From Solwaraspora sp. WMMA2065 (GTDB taxonomy: Bacteria; Actinomycetota; Actinomycetes; Mycobacteriales; Micromonosporaceae), in assembly GCF_030345075.1 (NCBI RefSeq), contig NZ_CP128361.1, forward strand, positions 1,736,001 through 1,800,000: 64,000 nt of DNA, read 5' to 3'. The translations under genes were made by a program, and so were the position numbers. How positions within the stretch are numbered: position 1 is the first letter of the stretch; the number at the start of each line of letters is the position of its first letter. The notes beneath the pieces were generated by a model that did not search any database, was not told where the DNA came from, and saw nothing but the letters and a program-made list of their open reading frames with translations. Shown here one piece after another: positions 1 through 9,598 of this stretch.

Positions 1-1167
1 CCCGTCGAGGATCGGGACGAGCATGTCGTGCGGCAGGGCCTGCACCTCGTCGAGGACGATGACCGATCCGGCGAGCCGGTGCACCCGGCGCATCGCGGAC
101 GGCCGGCGGCCGAACAGCGACTCGAAGAGGCGGACGAAGGTGGTCACGACGAACGGTGCGTCCCAGTTCTCGGCGGCGAGTCGGCCCCACCGGCCGGCGG
201 CGGCGTCCTCGAAGTTGACCTGGCTGTGGTGTTCCAGGACGACCGGCTCGGCGCCGGGCTCGTCGAGCATGCCACGGTAGACGGCGGCGTTCTGCCCAGT
301 GATGGTCAGAAACGGAACAGCGACGATGACGCGTCGTTGCTGGTTCTTCTCGGCGTGCCGCAGCGCGAACCCAGCGGCGCAGAGCGTCTTGCCGGCCCCG
401 GTCGGCGCGGGCAGCCGGTAGATCCCCGGCGGCTGGTCGGCGAAGCTGACGCACTGGGCGTAGACCTGCTCGCGCAGGTCGTCCACGGGCGACGGCTTGC
501 CGGCGGCGAGCATGGTGGCTCGACGATGCTCAAGCATGGCGGCGCGGCGCTGCTCGAACAGCTTGTACAGGTGGCCGAAGTCGGCATCGGTGCGGACCCG
601 GGGCGCGGCCAGTCCGTCGAAGTGCGCGCCGGTGTCGAGACCGTCGGCGTCGACCAGGGCGCTGTAGCACAGCCGCAGCGCCATCTCCCCCACAAGATGG
701 TCCTGCAGCCACGCGTCGGGGATGGTCTGCCGCAGGTCGGGTGGCAGGTCGGGCAGCAGCCGGGGCAGCTCGGCCTCGGCAGAGGTGACGTCCTGCGCCC
801 GGCTGAATCCCTGCTTGAGGGCCTTCCCCAACGAGTTGGTGTCGATCAACCCGCCGTGGTGGCCGAAGATCGCCCCTGAATAGCCGCCGAGCCCGCGCTC
901 ATACGCGATCCGGGTCCCCAACGACTTGTGATCGATGCCGACCCGCTGACCGGAGTTGGCGACATTCTTCAATTTATCCTGCCAGGCGCAGGACGCTTTC
1001 CCGACATCATGGAGCGCACCCAGCCAGTACGCCAACTCGCCACCACCGAACGGCGACGCGAAACGCCTGGCCAGCTCGGCGGTCCCCCGCAAATGATCTT
1101 CAAGTCGATGCCAGCGACCGCTGTTCCTACCCGGACTGTGCGCCCACAGCGACCGCTCCCCAGACAT
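1..1167 (-). CDS. cas3: CRISPR-associated helicase/nuclease Cas3, N-terminal part (runs off left edge)
   Basis: Cas3 is the ATP-dependent helicase-nuclease recruited by a type I Cascade to degrade target DNA. Reading leftward from the ATG at 1167, an HD nuclease domain comes first, with LHDVGK near residue 51 and HHGG near residue 101. A helicase domain follows, with Walker A PTGAGKT near residue 254 and a DEVQ box near residue 372 just before the edge. HD-first order is the usual one in most type I systems. The C-terminal half of the helicase and any other cas genes lie to the left of the window. The CRISPR array is about 6.4 kb away on the right, so unrelated genes now separate array and cas operon. 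Subtype cannot be set from this part alone. Confidence 0.9.
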   Translation of the reverse strand, partial: MSGERSLWAHSPGRNSGRWHRLEDHLRGTAELARRFASPFGGGELAYWLGALHDVGKASCAWQDKLKNVANSGQRVGIDHKSLGTRIAYERGLGGYSGAIFGHHGGLIDTNSLGKALKQGFSRAQDVTSAEAELPRLLPDLPPDLRQTIPDAWLQDHLVGEMALRLCYSALVDADGLDTGAHFDGLAAPRVRTDADFGHLYKLFEQRRAAMLEHRRATMLAAGKPSPVDDLREQVYAQCVSFADQPPGIYRLPAPTGAGKTLCAAGFALRHAEKNQQRRVIVAVPFLTITGQNAAVYRGMLDEPGAEPVVLEHHSQVNFEDAAAGRWGRLAAENWDAPFVVTTFVRLFESLFGRRPSAMRRVHRLAGSVIVLDEVQALPHDMLVPILDG

Positions 1168-1276
1168 GAACAGATCTCTCACATTCCGCCCGAACAAAAA
1201 GGACCGGTCTATGAAGCCACCGCAGCAATCCACTGTCAAGACCCGGTTTCCGGTTTCAGCGAACAACTGCCGGGGT

Positions 1277-1305
1277 GGTGGGTGAGTGTCAGCCACTCAC
1301 CCACC
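1277..1305. other. Perfect 12-bp inverted repeat upstream of cas3
   Basis: GGTGGGTGAGTG and its exact reverse complement are separated by TCAGC. The site lies in the 386-bp gap between cas3 (leftward) and the DUF2520 gene (rightward), so it is not a terminator for either. It could be an operator, a terminator left from a lost gene, or part of an RNA. No T-run follows on either strand. Confidence 0.6.
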
Positions 1306-1393
1306 ATGCCCGGCCGTTCAGTGGACTCGCTGCAGCCCATCGCGCTGTTCCAGTCTGACGCCACAAGTAGGCCGCGCTCACGAGTCGAGGTTT

Positions 1394-1432
1394 CGGCGGT
1401 GCGGGATGGATCTTCAGCATCCCGCACCGCCG
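1394..1432. other. Perfect 14-bp inverted repeat, second hairpin of the cas3 upstream gap
   Basis: CGGCGGTGCGGGAT pairs exactly with ATCCCGCACCGCCG across an 11-nt loop. It sits about 90 bp from the hairpin at 1277-1305. No open frame of convincing composition crosses the 1168-1553 gap, so this pair of hairpins is the main visible structure there. Confidence 0.6.
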
Positions 1433-1553
1433 GCGCCTGATCCGAGCGCCCCACCTGCGGTCGCTGACGCACCCTACCGACGTCCGGTACGGTGTTGCCG
1501 AATGTAACTCGGGGGCTACTCGCCGCCGATCATGAACTCGGTCGAAGCGAGGG

Positions 1554-2465
1554 ATGCAAGTGCCGACGATGATGGACCGGCCGGTCGGTGTCATCGGTGC
1601 CGGTCGGGTCGGCACCGCTCTCGGACTGGCGCTGGTCCGCGCCGGATACGAGCTCGTCGGGGTCAACGCGAGGTCCGAGGCGTCCCGCCAGCGGGCAGCC
1701 GACGTCCTTCCTGGCACCCCGCTGCGGGACGTGCCCACGCTTGCCAAGAGCGCCGGCATACTCCTGCTCTCCGTCACCGACGACGCTATCGGATCGGTCG
1801 CCGCCGAATTGGCGGATGGCGGCCTGCTCCAACCGGGGCAGATCGTGCTGCATGTCAGCGGTGCGTGCGGTTTGGCGGTTCTCGCACCGGCGACCGAGGC
1901 CGGTGCCGTGCCGCTCGCCGTCCACCCGGCGATGACCTTTCCTGGCCTCCCGACCGATGCCGACAATCTGGCCGGTCTGGCGTACGCGGTCACCACCCGA
2001 CCGCATGACCGGCCGCTCGCCGAGGAACTGGTGCGCGATGTGGGGGGCGTTCCGGTGTGGATCGCCGACGAGGACCGTACCCTCTACCACGCCGCGCTGG
2101 TCCTCGGTGCGAACAACCTCATCACCCTGCTGGCCGCGGCGATGGAGGCACTGATGGCAGCCGGCGTGCCGGACCCCGGGTTTGTGCTGGCCCCGCTGGT
2201 GCGTGCCTCGATGGAAAACGCCCTGCGGCACGGCGACCAGGCGTTGACCGGGCCGGTACGCCGTGCGGACGTCGGAACGATCGAGGCTCACCTGCGGGCG
2301 CTGCGCGATCGTGCGCCCCACCTACTGCCGGCGTACCTCGATTTCGGACTCAACACCGCGCGTCGATCCCGGCGGGCCGCGCTGAACGAGGCGGGCCGGC
2401 TCGACGAGGTTATCGCGTTACTGGAAGCAAGATCGGCCGAGGCCCGCGACGATATCGACCGGTGA
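1554..2465 (+). CDS. Rossmann-like / DUF2520 domain protein
   Basis: A 303-residue protein with an N-terminal dinucleotide-binding fold (GVIGAGRVGTALGLALVRAG, residues about 11-30) and a C-terminal DUF2520-type helical domain. The family resembles 6-phosphogluconate and ketopantoate dehydrogenases and in actinobacteria is often found next to panC; no substrate is established. The ATG at 1554 is preceded by GAAGCGAGGG, a reasonable ribosome binding site; a second ATG at 1569 would also leave the fold complete. The neighbouring genes here are not pantothenate genes, so context adds nothing to the function. The next gene begins 13-25 bp downstream and may be co-transcribed. Confidence 0.8.
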   Translation: MQVPTMMDRPVGVIGAGRVGTALGLALVRAGYELVGVNARSEASRQRAADVLPGTPLRDVPTLAKSAGILLLSVTDDAIGSVAAELADGGLLQPGQIVLHVSGACGLAVLAPATEAGAVPLAVHPAMTFPGLPTDADNLAGLAYAVTTRPHDRPLAEELVRDVGGVPVWIADEDRTLYHAALVLGANNLITLLAAAMEALMAAGVPDPGFVLAPLVRASMENALRHGDQALTGPVRRADVGTIEAHLRALRDRAPHLLPAYLDFGLNTARRSRRAALNEAGRLDEVIALLEARSAEARDDIDR

Positions 2466-4180
2466 ACGGCCCGCTGCGGTGGGCGGCACGATGAGACGCC
2501 GTCGTTGGAGCGTCCGCCCGGGGCGGCGGCTCGACCCGCAGCTGTCGGCATCCGGGATCGTCTGCGTCGTAGCGGCGATCGCAGCCGGCGGGGTGGAGAT
2601 GCTCGGCGTCCGCATCCCGGTTGTCGACTCGCCGGTACGCCAGTTGCTGCTCGCGGGGTTGGGGCTCGCGCTCGTGGTGGCGTCGGCGTTCGTGACGACA
2701 CGCGACATTGCAGCGGAGGAGATGACGATGGCGACCGACCGGGTACCGCTTCCGCCCAGCACGCCACGACCGAAGCTCACCCCTCGGTTCACCGGCCGGG
2801 CCGGGCTTCTCACTGAGATGCACGAGTCGCTGACCGAGCAGCGACGGTTGGCCCTAGCCGGGCTCGGCGGAGTCGGCAAGACCCAACTCGCCCTCGCGTA
2901 CGTGGAGAACTACCGGTCCGAGTACCCGGTCGTCTGGTGGCTACGGGCGGAGAACCGTGTCACGCTCGACGACGACTTTCTCGGGCTGGCCGGCGCGCAC
3001 GGATTGCCGGTCGATCCGGCGAGTCCGCAGCCCCAGCAGGTCGACGTCATCCGGCACTGGTTGGAGGAGCGCGACAGCTGGCTGCTGGTCTTCGACAACG
3101 CCGAAGCAGAGGAACTGGTCGACGACTACCTGCCACAGCGGCGGTCCGGGCACGTCCTCGTGACCACGAGGAACCAGCACTGGCGCAACGCCGCCGTCAT
3201 CATCGTGCCGCCGTGGAAGCGGTCGGAATCCGTCGCGTTTCTGGCGCCGCCGGCCGGCCAGCGCAACGACGCCGACGCGCTCGCCGCCTTCCTCGGCGAT
3301 CTGCCGCTGGCCCTCGACCAGGCATCGTCTTACATGCAGGAGACCTCGACGTCGATCCGTGACTACCTGGATCTGCTGCGTTCACGCACCGCCGACGTAC
3401 TGGCTCTCGGCTCGCTGTCCAACTATCCGCGCACGGTGGCGTCCACTTGGCTGACGGCAGTGGCGACGATCCGCAAGGAGTTGCCGATCGCGCAGGAGTT
3501 GCTGAACCTCTGCGCTTTCCTGAGCCCGGAGGGTATCCCGCACACCATGCTGCGGTGGTCGCCGGACCATCCACGCCGGCTGCGTCCCCTGCATGACGAC
3601 CGGATCGTCTACAACCAGGCGGTCAGCATCCTCAGCCGGTACTCGCTGCTACAGGCGAGCCCGGACGGCCTGACCGTACACCGGCTGGTGCAGACGTTGG
3701 CCCGGCAGTCGCTGACTGCCGCTGACCGTCGGCGCTGCGCGGGCATCGCAGCGATCTATGCCGAACACGCGCTGCCACTCGATGTCACGGCAGCTGATAA
3801 CTGGCCGGTCTGTGACACTGTCGTCCCGCACGCGCTCGCCGCCGCCAGACACGCCGCCGAGCACAATGTCGCGCTCCGCCAGGTGGTCTCGCTGTACGCC
3901 CGGGTCGGCGAGTATCTCCGAATCCAGGGGCAGTACGCGCAGGCCCTCGGCGTCCTGGGCGCGGCCACGGACATTCTGCGCCGGCCGCACGACTTCGCCG
4001 CTCCCGACCTGCCGGAGATCCTGACCCGCACCGGAATGGCGCTACGGGCGAGCGGACGACTTCCGGAAGCGCTCGCCGCGCTCGATGAAGCCATCCAGTT
4101 GGGGGAAGCCAACCGCGGCCAGGATCATCCCCGGTTGGCGGTCACCCTCAACGCCGCCGGTACGGTCCTGCGGGGCCTAG

Positions 4181-5159
4181 ACGAGTTGTTCCGAAGTCCC
4201 GTCAGTGGTCGTAGGCGATCAGGGACCGGGTGACGGGTGCGCCGGTCTTGTTGTTGTGCCAGATCGCGGCGGCCATCGCGAGGAGTCGCTGGGCCACCCG
4301 TACGGCGACGCCGACGAAGGTCCGCCCACCGTGTTCCTCAAGATCAAGCTGGCCCTTGAGGGTGTCGTTGACCGACTCGATCAGCTGCCGGACCTTCTTG
4401 AGCATCGGTTCGCCGTAGCGGGCCTTCTCCCGCTTGCGTGACGGGCGTAGCAGGGTGATGCCCTGGTCGGCGAGTTCCCGCTCGAGTGGTCCGGACGCGA
4501 AGCCCTTGTCGCTGATCAACAGGATGCCGTCGTGTTCGGCGACGACACCGGCCTCGACCTCCAGCATCGCGGCGAGGACCTCCCGCTCGCCGATCTTCGG
4601 GTTCGCCAGGGCCCACAGGATCGGCATCCCGGTCGGGGTGCAGACCAGGTACAGGCGCAGTCCCCAGAAGAACCGGGAGTGGGAGGCGCAGTAGCCGTAT
4701 CCGGCCCAGCCGGCCAGGTCCGAACGTTGCACGGTGGGGCGGGACATGCCGCACGGCACCGGGGTGGAGTCGACGATCCAGTGGTTGTCGAACCAGAAGT
4801 CGCTGTCGCGGGCCAGGTTCCGGATCGTCTTCTTGATCAGCGGGAGGGCGGCGCGGAGCCGTTTGTTGTAGCCGGGCCGCTGCGGTAGGTAGGGGAACAT
4901 GCCGGCCAGGTGGACCCGGGCGTAGCGGATCCAGTGGGCTTCGGAACGGGCGCCGAGCAGGACCTGCGCCACGGCCAGGCAGACCAGTTCGGAGTCGGTC
5001 AGCAGTGGTGGTCTGCCGCGCCACCGGGGCGTGCGGATGCTGTCGTCGATCTTCACGTACAGTGCGGTCAAGAGGGTGTCCAGGTCTTGCGTCACAACAT
5101 GATCTTGGATGCCCTCTCCTCATGCCCGGACATCGACCCCTGACTTCGGAACTACTCGT
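4181..5159 (-). mobile_element. IS982-family insertion sequence, complete, 979 bp
   Basis: The 18-bp terminal inverted repeats start ACGAGTTGTTCCGAAGTC at 4181 and, on the other strand from 5159, ACGAGTAGTTCCGAAGTC: 17 of 18 match, and they begin with AC as in the IS982 family. The element is flanked by a CTAG direct repeat (4177-4180 and 5160-5163), read as the target duplication. It carries one transposase gene on the minus strand. Intact ends, intact transposase and a restorable host frame suggest a recent insertion. Confidence 0.92.
4202..5095 (-). CDS. IS982-family transposase
   Basis: A 297-residue DDE transposase of normal family length. Visible landmarks include the N-terminal LLTALYVKIDD, the central IVDSTPVPC with the first catalytic Asp, LLISDKGF with the second, and C-terminal VNDTLKGQLDLEEHGG, whose Glu residues are candidates for the third acid. 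The final RVAQRLLAMAAAIWHN is typical of the family. It starts at the ATG at 5095, 64 bp inside the right end of the element, and stops 21 bp from the left end. No frameshift or internal stop is seen, so it should be active. Confidence 0.93.
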   Translation of the reverse strand: MTQDLDTLLTALYVKIDDSIRTPRWRGRPPLLTDSELVCLAVAQVLLGARSEAHWIRYARVHLAGMFPYLPQRPGYNKRLRAALPLIKKTIRNLARDSDFWFDNHWIVDSTPVPCGMSRPTVQRSDLAGWAGYGYCASHSRFFWGLRLYLVCTPTGMPILWALANPKIGEREVLAAMLEVEAGVVAEHDGILLISDKGFASGPLERELADQGITLLRPSRKREKARYGEPMLKKVRQLIESVNDTLKGQLDLEEHGGRTFVGVAVRVAQRLLAMAAAIWHNNKTGAPVTRSLIAYDH

Positions 5160-5995
5160 CTAGGTTCGCTCAGCAAGGCGCGGGACTACCACCTCCGGGC
5201 GCTGACGATCCTGGAGCGCGCGCTCGGCGGGGATCACCCCGCCTGCGCGACGACGCTGAACAACCTCGGCAACGTGGAACGGCAGGCCGGCGACGCTGAC
5301 GGCGCAGTTCACGCGCACGAACGCGCTGTCGACATCCGGCGGGCCCATTTCGGGGTCAGCCACCCCGACGTCGCCACCTCGCTGAACAACCTGTCGAACG
5401 CGTACGCCGACGCGGGGAACTTCGCTGCTGCCCGCCGCTGCGCCGAACAGGCAGTCGAGATCGACACCGAGACTCTGGGCACCCGGCATCCTGCCCTGGC
5501 CGCCGACCTGATCAACCACGGTGTGATCCTGCACGAACTGGGCAGGTCAGAGGAGGCAAGCCAGGTGCTGGAGCAGTCACTTGGCATCTACGAAAAGGCG
5601 TTCGGTGCCGCCCACCCGGACGTTGCCGTGATCCTCAACGACCTCGCCGCCGTCCGCCAAGCGTTGGGCGAGCCGGAACAGGCAAAGGACCTACTCGCTC
5701 GCGCGGCTTCCATCCTGGACACGGCAGCCGTCGCCGACCCCAGCCTCGCAGCAGTGCTACACAACCTGAGCAGAGCGTGCGCAGCGGTCGGCGACAGCGC
5801 CGGCGCTGCGGACGCCCTCCGACGCAGCCAGATCATCCGAGCCAAGCCAGCGGTCGCCGACCCACCTGCCGGTGCCGGGGTGATCGGCGCGTCCTGGCTG
5901 CTGCGGCTCGACAAGGATGTCGCCACCGTCGAGTTCGACTTCGACCTGCAGTAGACCCGCCGAACGCCACGCGCTCGCCGGAACCAGCCGGCAGA

Positions 5996-6283
5996 GTGAG
6001 CCCCACGAGCTATGAGGAACTGCGTCGGCGGGTGGCTGATGAGGGCGGGGTCATCGGTACGACTGCACAGGTGCTGCGGGACATCGAGGGCGCTGGGCGA
6101 CTCGGCTCGACTGTACGTGCCGAGATCAGTCAGAAGCTTGAAGCGTACGGACTGCGGTTGACGGGCTCACGTCCGGCGTTGCGATCCTCGCCGGACCCGG
6201 AGGCCCAGCGCAGTGTCCACACTAATCAACGCATTCGACGAGCACTTGCGCGGGTCACCGGCGCTGGTCCGGGTGTCAGGTGA
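5996..6283 (+). pseudogene. Truncated gene of unknown family, its 3' part made of an orphan CRISPR repeat
   Basis: From the GTG at 5996 the first 55 residues (SYEELRRRVADEGG, then GAGRLGSTVRAEISQKLEAYG) look like a conserved, folded N-terminus of a longer protein that I cannot name. The frame then runs directly into a degenerate CRISPR repeat at 6178 and ends 70 bp later at 6281-6283 without family-like sequence. It is best read as the 5' stub of a gene whose remainder was lost in a rearrangement at the repeat. It overlaps the SDR gene end by 8 bp tail to tail. Confidence 0.5.
6178..6214 (-). repeat. Orphan degenerate CRISPR repeat
   Basis: This 37-nt segment matches the array repeat at 34 positions and in the same orientation. 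The three differences (T to C at 27, G to A at 30, C to T at 37, plus-strand numbering) break the stem-loop. It lies 1.35 kb from the array on the side predicted to be the trailer. No second repeat copy lies beside it. Confidence 0.9.
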
Positions 6284-7040
6284 GTTCGAGGCCACCGTCG
6301 ATGGTGAGGATCTGTCCGGTCAGCCAGGTGGCGACGGGGTCAGCCAGGCGGAGGACCCATGTGGCGACCTCGTCGGGCTCTCCCCGACGGCCGAGCGGGA
6401 TCCGTCCGGCCTCGTCTTGCTTGATCTGGTTGAGCACCGGTTCGGGGAGGCCGGCGGCGGTCAGGGCCTCGCTCTCGGTGGGGCCGGGGGCCAGGGCGTT
6501 GACTCGGATTCCTGTGGCTGCTAGTTCCAGTGCCCAGCATCGGGTGAGCTGTTCCAGGGCGGCCTTGGAGGCGGCGTAGTGGGCGATGCCGGGTGCCGGG
6601 CGGTGCCCGTACGTGCTGGAAAGGTTGATGATCGACCCCTGGGTCTGCTGCAGGTAGGGCAGGGCCGCGCGAGCGAGCAGGCTGGGCGCGGTGACGTGAA
6701 GATCAAATAGGTTGGCGATGCCGTGCGTAGTTGCGTCGGCCAGCGGCATGATCGTCGTGGCACCGGCGTTGTTGACCAGTACGTCGACCCGATCCCATCG
6801 GTCAACGGCGGCGTCGATGACTGCCTGGGGTGCGTGTGCGGCGCGGATATCGGCGGGGAGCACGGCGATGCGTGGGTGCTGCTGCGCGGTGGTGTTCAGC
6901 GCGTCTTGACGGCGCCCGACGCCGAGGACGTGCGCGCCGGCCTCGGCGAATGCGATCGCGGTCGCGCGACCGATTCCTGATCCCGCTCCGGTAACGATGG
7001 CAACACGGTCCGCAAACTTTCCGCTGACATTGGATTCCAT
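6276..7040 (-). CDS. Short-chain dehydrogenase/reductase
   Basis: A classical SDR of 254 residues, probably an NAD(P)-dependent alcohol/ketone oxidoreductase. It shows the cofactor motif TGAGSGIG near the N-terminus, NNAGA after the fourth strand, the catalytic Ser region NLSSTYG, and the catalytic pair in YAASK. The C-terminus GQILTIDGGLELT is typical of the FabG-like subgroup. I chose the ATG at 7040 (MESNVSGKF) rather than the upstream one at 7082, which would lie beyond the operator-like palindrome. The gene is divergent from an ArsR-type regulator, which probably controls it. Substrate unknown. Confidence 0.88.
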   Translation of the reverse strand: MESNVSGKFADRVAIVTGAGSGIGRATAIAFAEAGAHVLGVGRRQDALNTTAQQHPRIAVLPADIRAAHAPQAVIDAAVDRWDRVDVLVNNAGATTIMPLADATTHGIANLFDLHVTAPSLLARAALPYLQQTQGSIINLSSTYGHRPAPGIAHYAASKAALEQLTRCWALELAATGIRVNALAPGPTESEALTAAGLPEPVLNQIKQDEAGRIPLGRRGEPDEVATWVLRLADPVATWLTGQILTIDGGLELT

Positions 7041-7061
7041 CAGCACACACCCTTCATTCGA

Positions 7062-7081
7062 TGTTCGTAGAACGTCGAACA
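7062..7081. promoter_or_regulatory. Operator-like inverted repeat between SDR and ArsR genes
   Basis: TGTTCG and CGAACA flank an 8-nt centre in the short divergent promoter region. The size and position fit an ArsR-family dimer site controlling both genes. This is inference from symmetry and location. Confidence 0.45.
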
Positions 7082-7096
7082 AGCTACCATGTCGTG

Positions 7097-7465
7097 GTGA
7101 AGGAAGCGCGGCACCCGGATCCCGGGGAGATGGTTCTCACTGAGGTGATGGCGGCACTGAGTGACCCGATCCGGGTTGGGCTGGTCCGGTTGCTATCCGA
7201 CGGCCAGGAACGCGGCTGGGGAGCGCTGCGAGTCCCGGTCTCCAAGTCGACGTTGAGCCACCACCTACGGGTGCTGCGGGACGCAGGGCTTACCCGTACC
7301 CGGCAGGAAGGCACTCGGTGTTACGTCGTCCTGCGCAGCGAGGACCTGCACACCCGCTTCCCCGGCCTCCTGGACGCCGTACTAGCCGCTGCGGACAGTG
7401 AGGACGTAGGCAGCCAGGTAGGTCTAGCGACCGACGGCAGCCGAGTAAGGCAACCGCGCAGGTAG
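7097..7465 (+). CDS. ArsR-family transcriptional regulator
   Basis: A small winged-helix repressor of about 122 residues. Conserved features are LSDPIRVGLVRLLSDG (helices 1-2), the recognition region SKSTLSHHLRVLRDAGL, and the wing TRTRQEGTRCYVVLR. No CxC or other metal-binding cluster is visible, so it is not an obvious metal sensor. Starts at 7094 and 7097 (GTG) are both possible; the ATG at 7061 would place the start inside the palindrome and is disfavoured. It is divergently transcribed from the SDR gene and presumably regulates it and itself. Confidence 0.85.
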   Translation: MKEARHPDPGEMVLTEVMAALSDPIRVGLVRLLSDGQERGWGALRVPVSKSTLSHHLRVLRDAGLTRTRQEGTRCYVVLRSEDLHTRFPGLLDAVLAAADSEDVGSQVGLATDGSRVRQPRR

Positions 7466-7568
7466 ACCCTGACCAGGGCTCGGCGCGAAGCGCAGGCCAC
7501 GTCGATGAGTGTCGCGTTGGACACGCTACGCAGCCTCCGCGCAGGATGATTCAGCGCTAATGCGCGTA

Positions 7569-9598
7569 GTTGCGATCCCCGCCGGACCCGGAGGTCCGGC
7601 GCAGCGGGTGGCGTACCGCTGCTGTTCGGCCGCGACGCGGGGTTGCGATCCTCGCCGGACCCGGAGGTCCGGCGCAGCGACATCCGTGCTCGACGGGATT
7701 CAGGCGATCGCGCCCGTTGCGATCCTCGCCGGACCCGGAGGTCCGGCGCAGCTTGGAGTAGTGCACCGATCCGCCGCCCGGAGCGGTGTTGCGATCCTCG
7801 CCGGACCCGGAGGTCCGGCGCAGCCCGCCCGCGTCCAGCTGGCGGAGGCGTATGCCGGCGTTGCGATCCTCGCCGGACCCGGAGGTCCGGCGCAGCACCC
7901 ACTGACTGGATCATGCTAGGTGCTGGTTGCATGTGTTGCGATCCCCGCCGGACCCGGAGGTCCGGCGCAGCTCATCGGACCGGAGACATGGACGCATCTG
8001 ATTACCCGGTTGCGATCCTCGCCGGACCCGGAGGTCCGGCGCAGCGCCGGCCACCCCGTACGGGGAGTCGCGCCGGCTGGCGTTGCGATCCTCGCCGGAC
8101 CCGGAGGTCCGGCGCAGCGACCACGGTCGCGGCGACGCACCCCCACCGAGGGCCGGTTGCGATCCTCGCCGGACCCGGAGGTCCGGCGCAGCATCCAAAT
8201 CGTCCGATCCATTCTGTGCGACTTGGAGACGGTTGCGATCCTCGCCGGACCCGGAGGTCCGGCGCAGCCAGGGAGGAGGGCATGTCCGGCGGCGATGACT
8301 GCCCCGTTGCGATCCTCGCCGGACCCGGAGGTCCGGCGCAGCTCGCTCGATCCCGACTCGGATGGCGTGCTCTCGATCGTCGTTGCGATCCTCGCCGGAC
8401 CCGGAGGTCCGGCGCAGCGGTCTCTGAAGCCCTAAAGGCCCCCCATCGCACCATGGTTGCGATCCTCGCCGGACCCGGAGGTCCGGCGCAGCACGCCGCT
8501 GGCCTTCATCGCCTGCTGGGCGGCGCCGACGTTGCGATCCTCGCCGGACCCGGAGGTCCGGCGCAGCCGGGATGGGCTCTCGCCCTCGTGCCACAGCCGC
8601 AGGTTGCGATCCTCGCCGGACCCGGAGGTCCGGCGCAGCGCTGAGCCGGCCGGCCTCCGTGTCGGTGGCGGTGGTGTTGCGATCCTCGCCGGACCCGGAG
8701 GTCCGGCGCAGCTCAGGTGGTTCTCTAGCTTCGGCCACGCCTTGGCTAGGTTGCGATCCTCGCCGGACCCGGAGGTCCGGCGCAGCAACCACACCCGCCA
8801 ACATGAGCTCCGCCGCCTGACGGTTGCGATCCTCGCCGGACCCGGAGGTCCGGCGCAGCGATGGCGAGCACGTTGACCTTCGCGCTTCGGCCCATGTTGC
8901 GATCCTCGCCGGACCCGGAGGTCCGGCGCAGCAGGCGGTGACCACGTCGTCCAGGTCGTACGTGGAGATGTTGCGATCCTCGCCGGACCCGGAGGTCCGG
9001 CGCAGCCAGGATCAGCACCACGGCCAGCAGCACCAGCACGATGTTGCGATCCTCGCCGGACCCGGAGGTCCGGCGCAGCCTGGTGTTCGAGGTCGACGCC
9101 GGCCATGGGCTGACGTCGTTGCGATCCTCGCCGGACCCGGAGGTCCGGCGCAGCGGCCTCGGCAACGGCGGCAAGTCGTACGACTACGCGGTTGCGATCC
9201 TCGCCGGACCCGGAGGTCCGGCGCAGCAGCCACGTCGGCCCGTTCGTGGTGTGCGACCCGGACCGGTTGCGATCCTCGCCGGACCCGGAGGTCCGGCGCA
9301 GCAGCAGCCGGACCTGGCTGCCCTTGACGGCGTTCGCGCCGTTGCGATCCTCGCCGGACCCGGAGGTCCGGCGCAGCGCTACGCTGTGCCGTAGCACCCG
9401 GGGCCCCTTGGGTGGTTGCGATCCTCGCCGGACCCGGAGGTCCGGCGCAGCACCAACGCGATCGGCAGTCCTACGACCAGCAGCAACACGTTGCGATCCT
9501 CGCCGGACCCGGAGGTCCGGCGCAGCAGTTGCCGGTGGAAGACCGGGCCGCCGACGTGTGGGTTGCGATCCTCGCCGGACCCGGAGGTCCGGCGCAGC
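7569..9598 (-). CRISPR. CRISPR array, 28 repeats and 27 spacers
   Basis: The 37-nt repeat on the plus strand starts GTTGCGATCCT and ends CAGC. Between them CGCCGGACC and GGTCCGGCG form a 9-bp stem around CGGA. Repeat starts run 7569, 7642, 7716, 7788, 7860, 7935, and so on to 9415, 9490, 9562; spacers are 35-39 nt and all look different. Repeats 1 and 6 carry one T to C change; the others look identical. On the minus strand the repeat ends GGATCGCAAC, close to the ATTGAAAC/ATTGCAAC-type crRNA 5' handle of type I systems. Variant copies lie at the left and the less GC-rich flank at the right, so transcription is probably leftward, the same as cas3. Confidence 0.97.

Larger units (their letters stand above)
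2491..5954 (+). pseudogene. STAND NTPase: membrane-anchored NB-ARC / TPR protein, interrupted by an IS982 element
   Basis: The reading frame runs from the ATG at 2491 (or a GTG at 2479) into the insertion sequence at 4181 and resumes at 5164. Removing the element and one CTAG copy restores one frame of about 830 residues across the junction (GGC CTA GGT TCG). Two hydrophobic N-terminal segments (residues about 20-65) are followed by an NB-ARC NTPase with Walker A GLGGVGKT near residue 125 and Walker B LLVFDN near residue 200. A winged-helix-like region and tetratricopeptide repeats (LNNLGN, LNNLSNAYADAG) follow, mostly in the 3' part. Such proteins are signal-transducing or anti-phage NTPases. 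The 5' part alone could still yield a truncated NB-ARC protein ending in about 18 IS-encoded residues at 4233. Confidence 0.88.

Noticed and set aside
28-879. Plus-strand open frame of 283 codons at the left edge
   Set aside because: It is antisense to cas3, which has clear HD and helicase motifs.
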